Shown here in pieces: positions 44,047 to 52,155 of a DNA stretch of 64,000 nt (within the stretch, counting starts at the first letter, position 1; the number at the start of each line of letters is the position of its first letter). Below the pieces are notes generated by a model. It saw nothing but the letters and a program-made list of their open reading frames with translations. It had not been told where the DNA came from and searched no databases. The position numbers and the translations under genes are program-made. This DNA is from Solibacillus isronensis (lineage in GTDB: Bacteria > Bacillota > Bacilli > Bacillales_A > Planococcaceae), in the NCBI RefSeq assembly GCF_900168685.1, contig NZ_FVZN01000013.1:186001-250000 (forward strand). Reading direction: 5' to 3'.

Positions 44047-44520
44047 ATGAAAATAACACGCGTCATTAAATATAATTTAATCCGGCTATTTCGGCTTAAG
44101 TCTGGTCCACATCAAGTTGCATCAGGGGTAACAATTGGCTTTATCCCAAGCTGGCTCCCAACATTCGGACTCGGCCCCGTTCTTGCCGTTGGTATGGCAA
44201 GACTCCTGAAGGCGAATACCGTTTCCGCACTTATCGGCGGTGTCCTGGGCACATTTATTTGGCCGCTGCTTTTCTTTTTAAATTATAAAGTCGGGAGCTT
44301 ACTACTCGACCGAAATATAAAAGTCGATGAATTTGATGAAGTAGAATACATAGATGCGATTGAACATACGTATACAGGCATTGTGAATTCCCATTCGAGC
44401 GGATTCACCTTTTTAACAGGGGCCATGTGCAATATAGTGATTTCCTCGATTCCCATATACATCATTGTATATATTATGTTTAAGTCGTACAGGGTGAGGA
44501 TTTTAAACAAAATTCGTTGA
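44047..44520 (+). CDS. DUF2062 membrane protein
   Basis: A 157-residue protein with the DUF2062 pattern: basic N terminus, then SGPHQVASGVTIGFIPSWLP, a first helix pair (about 45-80) and a last helix near 130-148. GGAGAGG lies about 10 nt before the ATG. DUF2062 proteins are inner-membrane proteins of unknown role. It precedes a diguanylate cyclase gene by 87 bp on the same strand; whether they share a transcript is unclear. Confidence 0.82.
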   Translation: MKITRVIKYNLIRLFRLKSGPHQVASGVTIGFIPSWLPTFGLGPVLAVGMARLLKANTVSALIGGVLGTFIWPLLFFLNYKVGSLLLDRNIKVDEFDEVEYIDAIEHTYTGIVNSHSSGFTFLTGAMCNIVISSIPIYIIVYIMFKSYRVRILNKIR

Positions 44521-44607
44521 GTTGGAAATCCTCACCACTCACTTGGCAGAATTCCGGGAATATTATAAAATTATCTTTTACAATAATTAGATAAGCAAGG
44601 TGATAAA

Positions 44608-45228
44608 ATGCCCTATAGGGGAAGAATATTGGCAACAGGAATCGTTCTCTTATTTAATATAATTCGTTATTTCTATTATCATCAGTATTTAGCATTGCCT
44701 TTTAATTGGACATTTTTTATTTTGACGGCTATTTTCCTGGGGATTGCCTGGGTGGCCGGCAAGCAATTTGATAAGGTCAAATACCTGTCAGAAAGAGATC
44801 CCCTAACCGGTACCTATAACCGACGGACAGTAGAAGAATACTTTCACAAGGCTGCAAAGATAAGCGATATAAAGAAACAATCATTAGGGATCATCATGCT
44901 CGATTTAAATAAATTTAAAGAAGTAAACGATAATTACGGTCACCATAAAGGCGACGAACTCCTCATACAAGTTGCCGCAGCATTGAATACGTTTGTTACG
45001 AAACACGATTTAGTTGGAAGATGGGGCGGCGATGAATTCGTCGTTCTAGTAGACAATATGAAAGAAAACACAGCCGATGCCTATGTCAAAGAACTCCAGC
45101 TAGCCATCACACTGGAAAATGTCGAGGCTTCTGTCGGATATGCAATCTACCCTAAGCACGGAAAGAGTTTTCAGAAGCTTGTGCAAGAGGCGGATGCTTA
45201 TATGTATAGGGATAAGAAGGACAAGTGA
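44608..45228 (+). CDS. Membrane-bound diguanylate cyclase (GGDEF)
   Basis: A 206-residue protein with two N-terminal membrane helices (about 7-24 and 32-50) and a GGDEF domain (55-205). DPLTGTYNRRTVEEYF, IMLDLNKFKEVNDNYGHHKGDELL and the active-site GGDEF (140-144) are intact, so it should make cyclic di-GMP. The inhibitory I-site RxxD is TKHD here, lacking the Arg, so product inhibition at that site is not expected. There is no periplasmic sensor domain of size. AAGGTG precedes the ATG. Single gene with a strong GC-rich terminator. Confidence 0.92.
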   Translation: MPYRGRILATGIVLLFNIIRYFYYHQYLALPFNWTFFILTAIFLGIAWVAGKQFDKVKYLSERDPLTGTYNRRTVEEYFHKAAKISDIKKQSLGIIMLDLNKFKEVNDNYGHHKGDELLIQVAAALNTFVTKHDLVGRWGGDEFVVLVDNMKENTADAYVKELQLAITLENVEASVGYAIYPKHGKSFQKLVQEADAYMYRDKKDK

Positions 45229-45269
45229 CGTTGCTAAATTGCACGTTGCGTCATATATAAACGAATCTT

Positions 45270-45305
45270 GCGCCCGCCTGAATATTTCAGGGGGGCGCTT
45301 TTTTA
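45270..45305 (+). terminator. Terminator of the diguanylate cyclase gene
   Basis: GCGCCC and CCTGAA arms pair with TTCAGG and GGGCGC (one internal mismatch), followed by TTTTTT. Confidence 0.85.
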
Positions 45306-45398
45306 TCGTACAAATAGAATCTATGCATTGTTATGTTAAACAAATCCTATACTTGAGGAAGGAAAGATTTGTTCAGTGATTAGGCGCATCAGCACCGA

Positions 45399-45572
45399 TC
45401 ATTTTAAGTTATCCATGAAGTTTTTTATTGCGTCCATTCGTATTTTTGAGTTGCACTCTTCACAACGAAAAGTTTTGCTCTCTCTTTCTTTGAATTGTCT
45501 ATATCTCAGTGTACCTTCATATAATTTGAATGTTTGTCTACAACTACTACACTCGCTTTCGTAGTAAAGCAT
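45399..45572 (-). CDS. Small zinc-ribbon protein, 57 residues
   Basis: An intact short gene reading MLYYESECSSCRQTFKLYEG, RYRQFKERESKTFRCEECNS and a helical end. Two CxxC pairs (CSSC and CEEC) 26 residues apart make a four-cysteine zinc ribbon. AGGAGGG is 5-6 nt before the ATG at 45572, an excellent ribosome site. It converges on the diguanylate cyclase gene. A nucleic-acid or protein-binding role is likely by fold only. Confidence 0.7.
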   Translation of the reverse strand: MLYYESECSSCRQTFKLYEGTLRYRQFKERESKTFRCEECNSKIRMDAIKNFMDNLK

Positions 45573-45673
45573 AGTTTCCCTCCTACTGTGTGATTCATTA
45601 GTTTTTAGTTGATTGTTTGAAAATAGTAACCAGTTCGTTTCTTAAATGTACCATTTAGTAATCAGTGATATAA

Positions 45674-45916
45674 AGAAAAGTAACAATCAATTTTCCGAAT
45701 TTAGCGGCTTCCTTTAGACTGCCTGTTGCGGATCCGCAACTAGTACAAACAGGGGTAATTGAAGACTACAGATTATTCATACCAAAGGGAAGTAGTGGTT
45801 ACATATCTTCTGTGACCATCAACGGAACTAACTATGATATTGAAGGGTATATCGGTGTAGATGAAGCAAAGGAGGGGGTAGGTAAATTGAAATTAAAGAT
45901 TCATTACCTGCCGTGA
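45674..45916 (+). pseudogene. 3' remnant of an unrecognised gene
   Basis: An open plus-strand frame with no start codon reads FPNLAASFRLPVADPQLVQT, GVIEDYRLFIPKGSSGYISS, then VTINGTNYDIEGYIGVDEAK and ends KLKLKIHYLP. The composition and conserved spacing look like protein, and a terminator hairpin overlaps the stop, so this is likely the 3' end of a gene that lost its 5' part. The strand-rich pattern suggests a surface or structural domain. Family unknown. Confidence 0.5.
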
Positions 45917-45940
45917 GTCCGGTACAACCGGACTCATTTT
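45915..45940 (+). terminator. Terminator of the remnant gene
   Basis: GAGTCCGG / CCGGACTC (8 bp, 5-nt loop) followed by ATTTTACC. Confidence 0.7.
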
Positions 45941-46015
45941 ACCAAAGCTGCCTATGCGAAATAACCGTGTCTAACTGGTCACTTCAAACATTAGCTAGAA
46001 GTGAACAACCGGCAG

Positions 46016-46783
46016 CTACTGATTGATTTCCGTCGACTCGGCTAATTTCATTAAATAGTACTGTTCTTCCCTAGCCATGTGGTCAGCCATGGATGCAGAA
46101 AATGATCCTAACACTTCTGCGGTTAACTCCATTTCTTCCAGTTCATTTAAAAAAGTTTTAAATAAGCCCATTTCCACTTCAACCTCAGAGTTAAATCGGG
46201 TTAACGCCGGGAACTTCTGTATATTCGTACGTAAATAGCCTGTTAGTTCCACTGCTTTCAAATAAAACTGATCAAAGTGTTTTGTAAAGGTACTGCTTTT
46301 TTCCTTTAGTCTTTTCTCTACACCATCCAATCGGTCATTAATGGCACCTGCATGACCGGAAGCATCTACAAGCCAGATGAGATGGTGATGTAATTCGTGG
46401 AATATTGGCGGTATTCCTCCCTGTTTGAGATACTTTAATATACGTAAATATTCTTCTAATTCGTTCACCATATGATTTAAGAAAGTAGGTGTTAAATGGA
46501 TTTTCATTTCGCCCGTTATGTGCCGTTCAATTATCGATAGTTTGAAGGCCCTTAATTCATTTACCGCTTCTTCAACATTATTAGCGAAAAGAAGCGCATT
46601 GGATTCGTTAAGTGATCTTACTTGAGAAAGAAGTTGATCGAATACCTGTATAAAGGAAGCAGCTCTAGAAATATCCTCCATTTCAGAAGGATATAGTGAA
46701 TCATAGATAAATCGTGAATGATCTCCCAGCACCTGAAGCCAAAACTGATGTTCAAAAACAGCACTCTTCATATAATTTTCCAC
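46016..46783 (-). CDS. DUF2935 protein (ferritin-like helical)
   Basis: About 255 residues, all-helical, matching DUF2935. Typical blocks are FEHQFWLQVLGDHSRFIYDS, ELHHHLIWLVDASGHAGAI and ADHMAREEQYYLMKL; repeated His/Glu positions suggest a di-metal, ferritin-like pair of four-helix bundles. The start is uncertain: a GTG at 46783 follows AAAAGGGGATG, whereas the longer TTG start at 46819 has no ribosome site. The family is found in Bacillales and Clostridia; function unproven. Single gene. Confidence 0.8.
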   Translation of the reverse strand: MENYMKSAVFEHQFWLQVLGDHSRFIYDSLYPSEMEDISRAASFIQVFDQLLSQVRSLNESNALLFANNVEEAVNELRAFKLSIIERHITGEMKIHLTPTFLNHMVNELEEYLRILKYLKQGGIPPIFHELHHHLIWLVDASGHAGAINDRLDGVEKRLKEKSSTFTKHFDQFYLKAVELTGYLRTNIQKFPALTRFNSEVEVEMGLFKTFLNELEEMELTAEVLGSFSASMADHMAREEQYYLMKLAESTEINQ

Positions 46784-47261
46784 GCTATTTACATCCCCTT
46801 TTTTCACACTGGTATTCAATTTATTCAGCTTGAAATCAATTTATGAGAGATATTGAAGGAGCTCCTAATAAGAAAGCGCAATTCCTTTTTCAAGAATTGC
46901 GATATTGTTAAAGATTGTTATTTAACTAAAGTCCCCCTGAATCCCCAGACTTATTTTTTTGGTTGTTGCAACCCTTGAAAAACTATAATTTATTACCTGG
47001 TTTACATAGCTATAGTAACTGTCCTCTTTATGTATAATTCTTCAGTTTCAATTATTAATATCTAAATCTGAATCCATTCTTTTCTTTTAATTTGTTTTTT
47101 GTATTAGGAATCCTGTAAGACCTAGTTACTTTGCCTAACAATATGGCTATAAAATGCAAAATATAGCTGTAATAAGCCTTAAGTCTTAATCTAGATAACC
47201 TAACTATATTACCTCCATTCACATACTGTAATAATGAATAACTTTGGAAGGAGGTGTTTCT
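46784..47261. other. Non-coding stretch
   Basis: About 480 bp without a supported gene. One small hairpin (GCAATTC...GAATTGC near 46877-46900) is present. Short open frames here lack ribosome sites. Confidence 0.5.
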
Positions 47262-47504
47262 ATGAATATTCAAAATAGTATTGTTGGAATTTTCCTTGGA
47301 TTTCTCACAGGTGTAATTTGGCTGCTACTATCCTTATTAGGGTTCATTACTGATTTTTTGGAATTAATCGGTCTAGGTGGAGCTCTTGGAAATATTTTAA
47401 ACATTCTAGTTGCGTTAATTGGCTTCCTAACCTTTATTTGGTTTGGAATATGCCTATTCAAGAAAGCGTGGCACTATTGCAGGGGGCATAAACCGGGATG
47501 CTAA
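47262..47504 (+). CDS. Small membrane protein, 80 residues
   Basis: Two hydrophobic helices (about 7-29 and 43-66) joined by a Gly-rich turn FLELIGLGGALGNILNI, then a basic Cys/His tail FKKAWHYCRGHKPGC. AGGAGG lies 7 nt before the ATG at 47262; the upstream TTG reading starts on that site. It lies just left of the IS1182 island. No family recognised; the paired helix and basic tail would suit a holin- or bacteriocin-like peptide, unproven. Confidence 0.65.
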   Translation: MNIQNSIVGIFLGFLTGVIWLLLSLLGFITDFLELIGLGGALGNILNILVALIGFLTFIWFGICLFKKAWHYCRGHKPGC

Positions 47505-47605
47505 TGGATTATTATAATCTTGGCAACAACGATTTTTGTTGAGGCATCTAATAATTAAAATACCTGCTGACAGTCTTTAGTATTAGGCCGTTTTTTATCA
47601 TTTTT

Positions 47606-47625
47606 TTAAAGGGGCTGGGACAGAA
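47606..47625. repeat. Terminal-type inverted repeat, left copy
   Basis: TTAAAGGGGCTGGGACAGAA; the inverted partner TTAAAGAGGTTGGGACAAAA lies at 50856-50875 (17 of 20 match). Together they bound the IS1182-type transposase, the interspersed repeat and the IS3 element. Confidence 0.6.
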
Positions 47626-47640
47626 TTAGTTCCAGTTCAC

Positions 47641-47681
47641 GCAAAAAAGAGAAATTGCACAATGCAATTTCTCTTTTTTGC
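47641..47681. terminator. Perfect 19-bp inverted repeat
   Basis: GCAAAAAAGAGAAATTGCA and its exact complement with a 3-nt loop, A6/T6 on the two sides. It lies 30 bp beyond the transposase stop and can terminate either strand. Confidence 0.75.
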
Positions 47682-47710
47682 GCTTTATTAAGAAAATATT
47701 GGAAGAGGTA

Positions 47711-49279
47711 TTAACCTCTTACCGCATACTTCCTTAAATTTGTGGCCATTAGTGCCAAACCTATTTCGTTAGTAACCTTTGATTTTCCCCGAACAGAAAA
47801 TCGACGGAAACACAAATTAGCCTTCAAGAATCCAAAAACTGGTTCCACGTCAATTTTACGTTGACGATAAATGGCAGCCGTTTTTTCTTCTGAAAGCTTC
47901 GCTCTTACTTCTTCTTTTTGTTGTTCCCAATTCTCATTAATCATGAGTCTACGATTTTTCCCTTCCGCTGCTTTGGTACACTTTGTACGGAAAGGACACC
48001 CTGTACATTCTTCACATTCATAGATTTTAAATTCTCTTTGGAAACCTGATTTATCCGTACGAACAGAATTGTATTGGAATCGTAATCTCTTTTCATTTGG
48101 ACATATGTATGCATCGTTTTCTTTCTCATACACCCAATTGCTTGTCTTAAAAGGATCATTTTTGTATTTTCGCTTCTGTTCGTTCAAGTAATGATTGAAT
48201 GTAATGAGTGCTGTTCGTTTTCGATTGTTAAGAATATCCTGGTAATTCTGTTCACTGCCGTATCCGGCATCCGCTACAATATGCTTTGGTAACTCGAAAT
48301 AATTTTCTTCAATTTGATTAAGAAATGGAATAAGCGTTTTCGTGTCTGTTGGATTTGGAAATACATCGTACGCGAGTGTATATTGACCTTCAGTAGCGAT
48401 TTGTACATTATATCCTGGCTTCAATTGGCCGTTTTGCATATAGTCATCTTTCATCCGCATAAATGTTGCTTCATGATCCGTCTTTGAATAACTGTTACGT
48501 GTGCCAAACACATCAAAATCTTTTTGGTATTTCTGCTTTCTTATGATCCAATCGTGTACTTGTTTAAGTATTTGCTTCGGTGTTTTTCGTTCGCTACGTA
48601 ATCTTTTTCGCTCAATGACATCGTCAGAATGCTCTATTTTGCTCGTATAGTCGTCGACTACTTCTTCTAGGTGATGTGCTACTTGAGTTAACTCTTCTAA
48701 TGATAACTGTTCATCATTTTCACGTTTGATTTCAGGAATAATTTGATGTTCAAGTAACTCATCGTAAAGTTTATTTGATTTTTCTACGAGGTTGGTGTGA
48801 TGTTTTTCCACTGATTTTTTCCAAACAAATGTGAACTTATTGGCATTTGCCTCAATCTTTGTGCCATCGATAAAAATCGCTTCCTGATCGATGAGTTTTT
48901 CTTCAACTAACTGACAACGGAATTGTACAAAACATTGGCGAATGAGTTCTTTCATATTTGGATGTACACGAAAACGATTAATAGTGCGATAACTTGGTTC
49001 ATATCCTTGGGCAAGCCACATCATACGGATACTGTCTCTAGTCAGATCTTCAATTTTTCTTCCTGAAAAAGTGGATTGTGTGTAACCACATAGAATCAGC
49101 TTTAGCATCATACGTGGATGATACGATGGGCAACCCGTATGGTGAATGAAAGGAGCGAAAGCTTCGTTTGGAATGCTTTCGACCAAATTATGGATTGAAA
49201 AGGCAATATCATTTTTATGTAACTTTACTTCTAAATCTAGCGGTAAAATAAGTTGATTCATGTTATAATCTTTAAACAT
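47711..49279 (-). CDS. IS1182-family transposase
   Basis: A 522-residue transposase of the IS1182/IS1272 type (DUF772 plus DDE_Tnp_1). The N-terminal domain has HTGCPSYHPRMMLKLILCGY, then GRKIEDLTRDSIRMMWLAQG. The DDE core has FIDGTKIEANANKFTFVWKK (first Asp), KHIVADAGYGSEQNYQDILN (second Asp), a cysteine-rich CEECTGCPFRTKCTKA insert, and EPVFGFLKANLCFRRFSVRG (Glu). It is full length with all motifs present, so it may be active. Element limits are not certain; a flanking inverted repeat at 47606 and 50856 may be the true ends. Confidence 0.92.
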   Translation of the reverse strand: MFKDYNMNQLILPLDLEVKLHKNDIAFSIHNLVESIPNEAFAPFIHHTGCPSYHPRMMLKLILCGYTQSTFSGRKIEDLTRDSIRMMWLAQGYEPSYRTINRFRVHPNMKELIRQCFVQFRCQLVEEKLIDQEAIFIDGTKIEANANKFTFVWKKSVEKHHTNLVEKSNKLYDELLEHQIIPEIKRENDEQLSLEELTQVAHHLEEVVDDYTSKIEHSDDVIERKRLRSERKTPKQILKQVHDWIIRKQKYQKDFDVFGTRNSYSKTDHEATFMRMKDDYMQNGQLKPGYNVQIATEGQYTLAYDVFPNPTDTKTLIPFLNQIEENYFELPKHIVADAGYGSEQNYQDILNNRKRTALITFNHYLNEQKRKYKNDPFKTSNWVYEKENDAYICPNEKRLRFQYNSVRTDKSGFQREFKIYECEECTGCPFRTKCTKAAEGKNRRLMINENWEQQKEEVRAKLSEEKTAAIYRQRKIDVEPVFGFLKANLCFRRFSVRGKSKVTNEIGLALMATNLRKYAVRG

Positions 49280-49396
49280 AAGGACACTTCTTTCGTTTGA
49301 AATTTGGTTGTAGGATACTTAAATTTTAACAGAGAATGTCCTTTTTTTATGCTCGAAATTATGCAGAGATTTACTTGATATAGAAGAAAAATTAGT

Positions 49397-49497
49397 TGTT
49401 CGGAGTGAAGGCGGCGACTCCCAGGGGACAAGCACGTGGGAGAGACTAAAGGCTCGATCCGTGCCCCCAGGAAAGCGTCCGCCGTAACGGAGAACAA
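49397..49497. repeat. Interspersed intergenic repeat, copy 2
   Basis: Second copy of the element at 31-118, here with GGCGGCGACTCCC, GAGACTAAAGGCTC and GGAAAGCGTCCGCCG. It lies between the IS1182 transposase gene and the IS3 element. Confidence 0.65.
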
Positions 49498-49645
49498 CGG
49501 CTACATAGTAGACACAAAATAATAAAGCCGTTCAATTTTACTCATCGTAAAATGGCACTGACCTAAATTAATGAGACAAATAAAAACACCTTTCGTTGAA
49601 AAACGGGTATTAAACCTAGTAAATCAACGTGGAGGTGTTTTTTCT

Positions 49646-49969
49646 ATGGGTACAAGAGTAAGCTATCCAGCAGAAGTGAAAATGAAAGCAATCGAAATGA
49701 AGCTGTCAGGAATTCCTGCAAAGCAAATAATGGATGAATTGAATATTAAAAATGTTAGTCAATTAAAAACATGGATGAAATGGTATAAAACTGGCGAAAT
49801 ATATCGACTTCATCAGCCGGTGGGGAAACAATATTCTTTCGGAAAAGGGCCTGAGTTTGATTCAGAGGAATCCCGTTTACAGGCTGAAAATCGTTATTTA
49901 AAACAGCAAGTGGAAGTGCTAAAAAAGTACAAGGAATTGGAAAGGAAGTGGTTGGACAAGCATTTGTAG
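49646..49969 (+). CDS. IS3-family transposase OrfA
   Basis: A 107-residue OrfA. The helix-turn-helix spans YPAEVKMKAIEMKLSGIPAK and QIMDELNIKNVSQLKTWMKW; the C terminus is a leucine-zipper helix (LQAENRYLKQQVEVLKKYKE). GGAGGTG precedes the ATG at 49646, which is preferred over the upstream reading. The Leu-Lys-Lys of that helix is the slippery A AAA AAG. It overlaps orfB by 22 bp. Confidence 0.9.
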   Translation: MGTRVSYPAEVKMKAIEMKLSGIPAKQIMDELNIKNVSQLKTWMKWYKTGEIYRLHQPVGKQYSFGKGPEFDSEESRLQAENRYLKQQVEVLKKYKELERKWLDKHL

Positions 49970-50787
49970 AAGTAGTAGAGGCACTTAGAGGCCAAATTTC
50001 TATACAAAGAATCTGTGAATTAATGGGTGTGGCAAGGGCCACGTATTATCGTTGGAGAAAACAAAAAGGTGCGCAAACGACAAAAGAAAAACGAGATCAA
50101 GATGTTGGTGAAAAATGTGCAGCACATAAATATCGGTATGGTTATCGTAAAATCGCAAGTTTCTTTCCGGATTTAGCCGAGAAAACGGTTCAAAAAATCA
50201 TGCAAAAATATAATTGGTCGTGTCGTGTTAAAGTGAAGAAACGTAAGCGTACGGGGCAACCAACAAGTATAGCACCGAATCATTTAGAGCGTGATTTCCA
50301 CGCTACTGAGCCACTTCAAAAGCTCGTAACCGATATTACTTACTTGCCTTTTGGTCAATCGATGTTATATCTTTCAAGTATTATGGACTTATACAACGGC
50401 GAAATTATTGCGTACACAATTGGAACGACACAGGATACACAATTCGTAGTGGACACATTGAGTCAAGTAGAAGGAATCTCAAGTGAGGCAATTCTTCATA
50501 GCGATCAAGGGTCGGTCTATACATCTTACGAATATCAAAAACAAGTAAAAGAAAAAGGAATTACCATGAGCATGTCCCGTAAAGGCACGCCAGCTGATAA
50601 TTCCCCAATCGAAACGTTTCACTCCTCGCTAAAGTCCGAAACGTTCTATCTCGACGGAATCCACAGCACAACGAATGCATGTGTGATTCGAATCGTCGAA
50701 GAGTATATAAACTATTATAACAATATCCGTATTCAAACGAAACTAAACAACCAGTCGCCGGTGCAATACCGTCAACTGGCTGTTTAG
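49948..50787 (+). CDS. IS3-family transposase OrfB (DDE)
   Basis: A 279-residue integrase-core protein. It has YRYGYRKIASFF, then VTDITYLPFGQSMLYLSSIM (first Asp), AILHSDQGSVY (second Asp) and TPADNSPIETFHSSLKSE (Glu). The frame is -1 to orfA and open back to the slippery site, so the functional product is probably an OrfAB fusion. All catalytic residues are intact. Confidence 0.92.
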   Translation: MVGQAFVEVVEALRGQISIQRICELMGVARATYYRWRKQKGAQTTKEKRDQDVGEKCAAHKYRYGYRKIASFFPDLAEKTVQKIMQKYNWSCRVKVKKRKRTGQPTSIAPNHLERDFHATEPLQKLVTDITYLPFGQSMLYLSSIMDLYNGEIIAYTIGTTQDTQFVVDTLSQVEGISSEAILHSDQGSVYTSYEYQKQVKEKGITMSMSRKGTPADNSPIETFHSSLKSETFYLDGIHSTTNACVIRIVEEYINYYNNIRIQTKLNNQSPVQYRQLAV

Positions 50788-50855
50788 AAGGTGTTTTCTT
50801 ACTGTCTCAAAAAAGGCAGTCAGTGCCAATTTGAACGGCTTTTTATTGAGGAGGG

Positions 50856-50875
50856 TTTTGTCCCAACCTCTTTAA
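50856..50875. repeat. Terminal-type inverted repeat, right copy
   Basis: TTTTGTCCCAACCTCTTTAA, the inverted partner of the repeat at 47606-47625. Confidence 0.6.
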
Positions 50876-51066
50876 GCGGGTTACAATTATCGGATTTTTT
50901 TATTCTCCCCAACTAATATTATGTTTCCTACCATTGTTTTCCCCCACCTCCAACTTTATATTAGAAAACTGCTTATAAAGGAAAAAATGCAATTGATTTT
51001 AATCGGAATGCAGTATTGGATAATAAATTTGTCCTCTACCATACATACTACAGATGAGGTGGGATA

Positions 51067-51252
51067 ATGACGTTTGTACGATTAGGATACGTTGCGATGA
51101 GTATGGAATTAAAAAATGCTTCTCCGTCTCAAACGATGACGTTTTCTCAATTTCAAAAAATTAAGGATCGTGAAGCTGCGATACGAAAGTTAGAACGGAT
51201 TGCACTGAAAAATTTAGAAAATACATATAGTAAGAAATCGATTCTGGGATAA
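51067..51252 (+). pseudogene. uvsE: UV damage endonuclease UvsE, 5' fragment
   Basis: The first 50 or so residues, FVRLGYVAMSMELKNASPSQ and TMTFSQFQKIKDREAAIRKL, match the N terminus of UvsE/UvdE, a repair endonuclease of about 300 residues. After LERIALKNLENT the match stops and the frame ends 8 codons later. GAGGTGGGA precedes the ATG, so the start is the original one. The rest of the gene has been deleted; the break meets a fragment of an alcohol dehydrogenase on the other strand. Confidence 0.8.
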
Positions 51253-51385
51253 ATTTTTGTGGAATTGCATCACCTTGACTCGTTCCTACAAAACTGTGCC
51301 CACCAAGTGCCAAAATCTCCAAGGGTATATTACCACTATAATCGGTAGCGACAGTAGCCAGTTTTCCAAAAGTAACTAATGATAT
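51230..51385 (-). pseudogene. Zinc-type alcohol dehydrogenase fragment
   Basis: The minus strand between the uvsE fragment and the SDR gene reads GKLATVATDYSGNIPLEILA then LGGHSFVGTSQGDAIPQKFI and PESI. This matches the late Rossmann-to-C-terminal segment of zinc aryl-alcohol dehydrogenases (LLGG-SI-GIVEGDS-PQ-FIP-LI). Neither a start nor the catalytic N-terminal domain is present, and the final residues are missing. It is an internal fragment at a deletion scar just downstream of the SDR gene, possibly a former operon partner. Confidence 0.6.
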
Positions 51386-51402
51386 TTATTTAATATACGA
51401 TA

Positions 51403-52155
51403 TTAATGGAGCATAATAGAGCCGCCATCAACCATCAATGTTTGACCTGTTATATATTTAGAGTCTTCTGACGCTAAAAAGACAGCAGCACGTCCGATAT
51501 CCTGTTCCGGATCACCGAATTTACCCATCGGAATACCAGCAAGTACCCCTTCATAATATTCCGGCTGTGCTTTTGCCCAAGCTTGTACACCTTCTGAATT
51601 GGCGATTGGTGAAATCAGGTTCGCTGTAATACCATCTGCGCCAAATTCATTTGCTACGACACGCGTAATACCGCGAATCGCTTCTTTCGCTGCGGCATAA
51701 GCAGCTTGTGTTTTATGCCCCTTTAAACCGGCACCTGAAGCAAAGTTAATAATATTACCACGAGTTTTCTTTAAATGTGGAATAGCCGCCTGCATTAAAT
51801 ACCATGTAGGATAGAAGCCTGTATCCATTGACAATGCTAAATGTTCTGGTGTTGTTTCAAGGAATGGTACTTGTTTAGAAGCATGTGCATTATTTACTAG
51901 CACATCTAAACGGCCATATTTCTCGACAACTTGTTCCACGACATTTTTGAGTTGATCATGCTTTGTTAAATCAAATTCAATAAAGCTAGATTGTGGTGAG
52001 TGTTGCTGTAATTCCGCCAATAGGTTTGCGCCGGCTTCCGGATTAAGATCAACTGCCACTACAATTGCTCCCTCTTTTACCATTGCACGCCCCATACCCG
52101 CGCCGATACCGCCAGCACCACCTGTAATGATCACTACCTTGTCTTTTAATTTCAA
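51403..52155 (-). CDS. Classical short-chain dehydrogenase/reductase
   Basis: A 250-residue SDR. The cofactor motif is ITGGAGGIGAGMG (10-22), with Asp36 in VAVDLNPEAGA pointing to NAD(H) preference. NNAHASK follows, and the catalytic Ser, Tyr and Lys are in INFASGAGLKG and TQAAYAAAKEA. The C-terminal IANSEGVQAW and VFLASEDSKYITGQTLMVDG are usual. The start is a TTG with GGAG 8 nt upstream; no ATG fits. Substrate unknown. A truncated zinc alcohol dehydrogenase lies immediately downstream. Confidence 0.9.
   Translation of the reverse strand: MKLKDKVVIITGGAGGIGAGMGRAMVKEGAIVVAVDLNPEAGANLLAELQQHSPQSSFIEFDLTKHDQLKNVVEQVVEKYGRLDVLVNNAHASKQVPFLETTPEHLALSMDTGFYPTWYLMQAAIPHLKKTRGNIINFASGAGLKGHKTQAAYAAAKEAIRGITRVVANEFGADGITANLISPIANSEGVQAWAKAQPEYYEGVLAGIPMGKFGDPEQDIGRAAVFLASEDSKYITGQTLMVDGGSIMLH

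Larger units (their letters stand above)
49572..50809 (+). mobile_element. IS3-family element
   Basis: Inverted ends TGAGACAAATAAAAACACCT (left) and, inverted, TGAGACAGTAAGAAAACACC (right) bound overlapping orfA and orfB. A slippery A AAA AAG at 49921-49927 lets orfA shift to orfB in the -1 frame, which is open. No clear target duplication. Outside lie further arms: AAAGCCGTTCAA and TGGCACTGAC at the left match TTGAACGGCTTT and GTCAGTGCCA at the right. Confidence 0.88.

Noticed and set aside
45376-45564. Plus-strand 62-codon frame after the diguanylate cyclase gene
   Set aside because: It has no ribosome site and is the reverse of the better supported zinc-ribbon gene.
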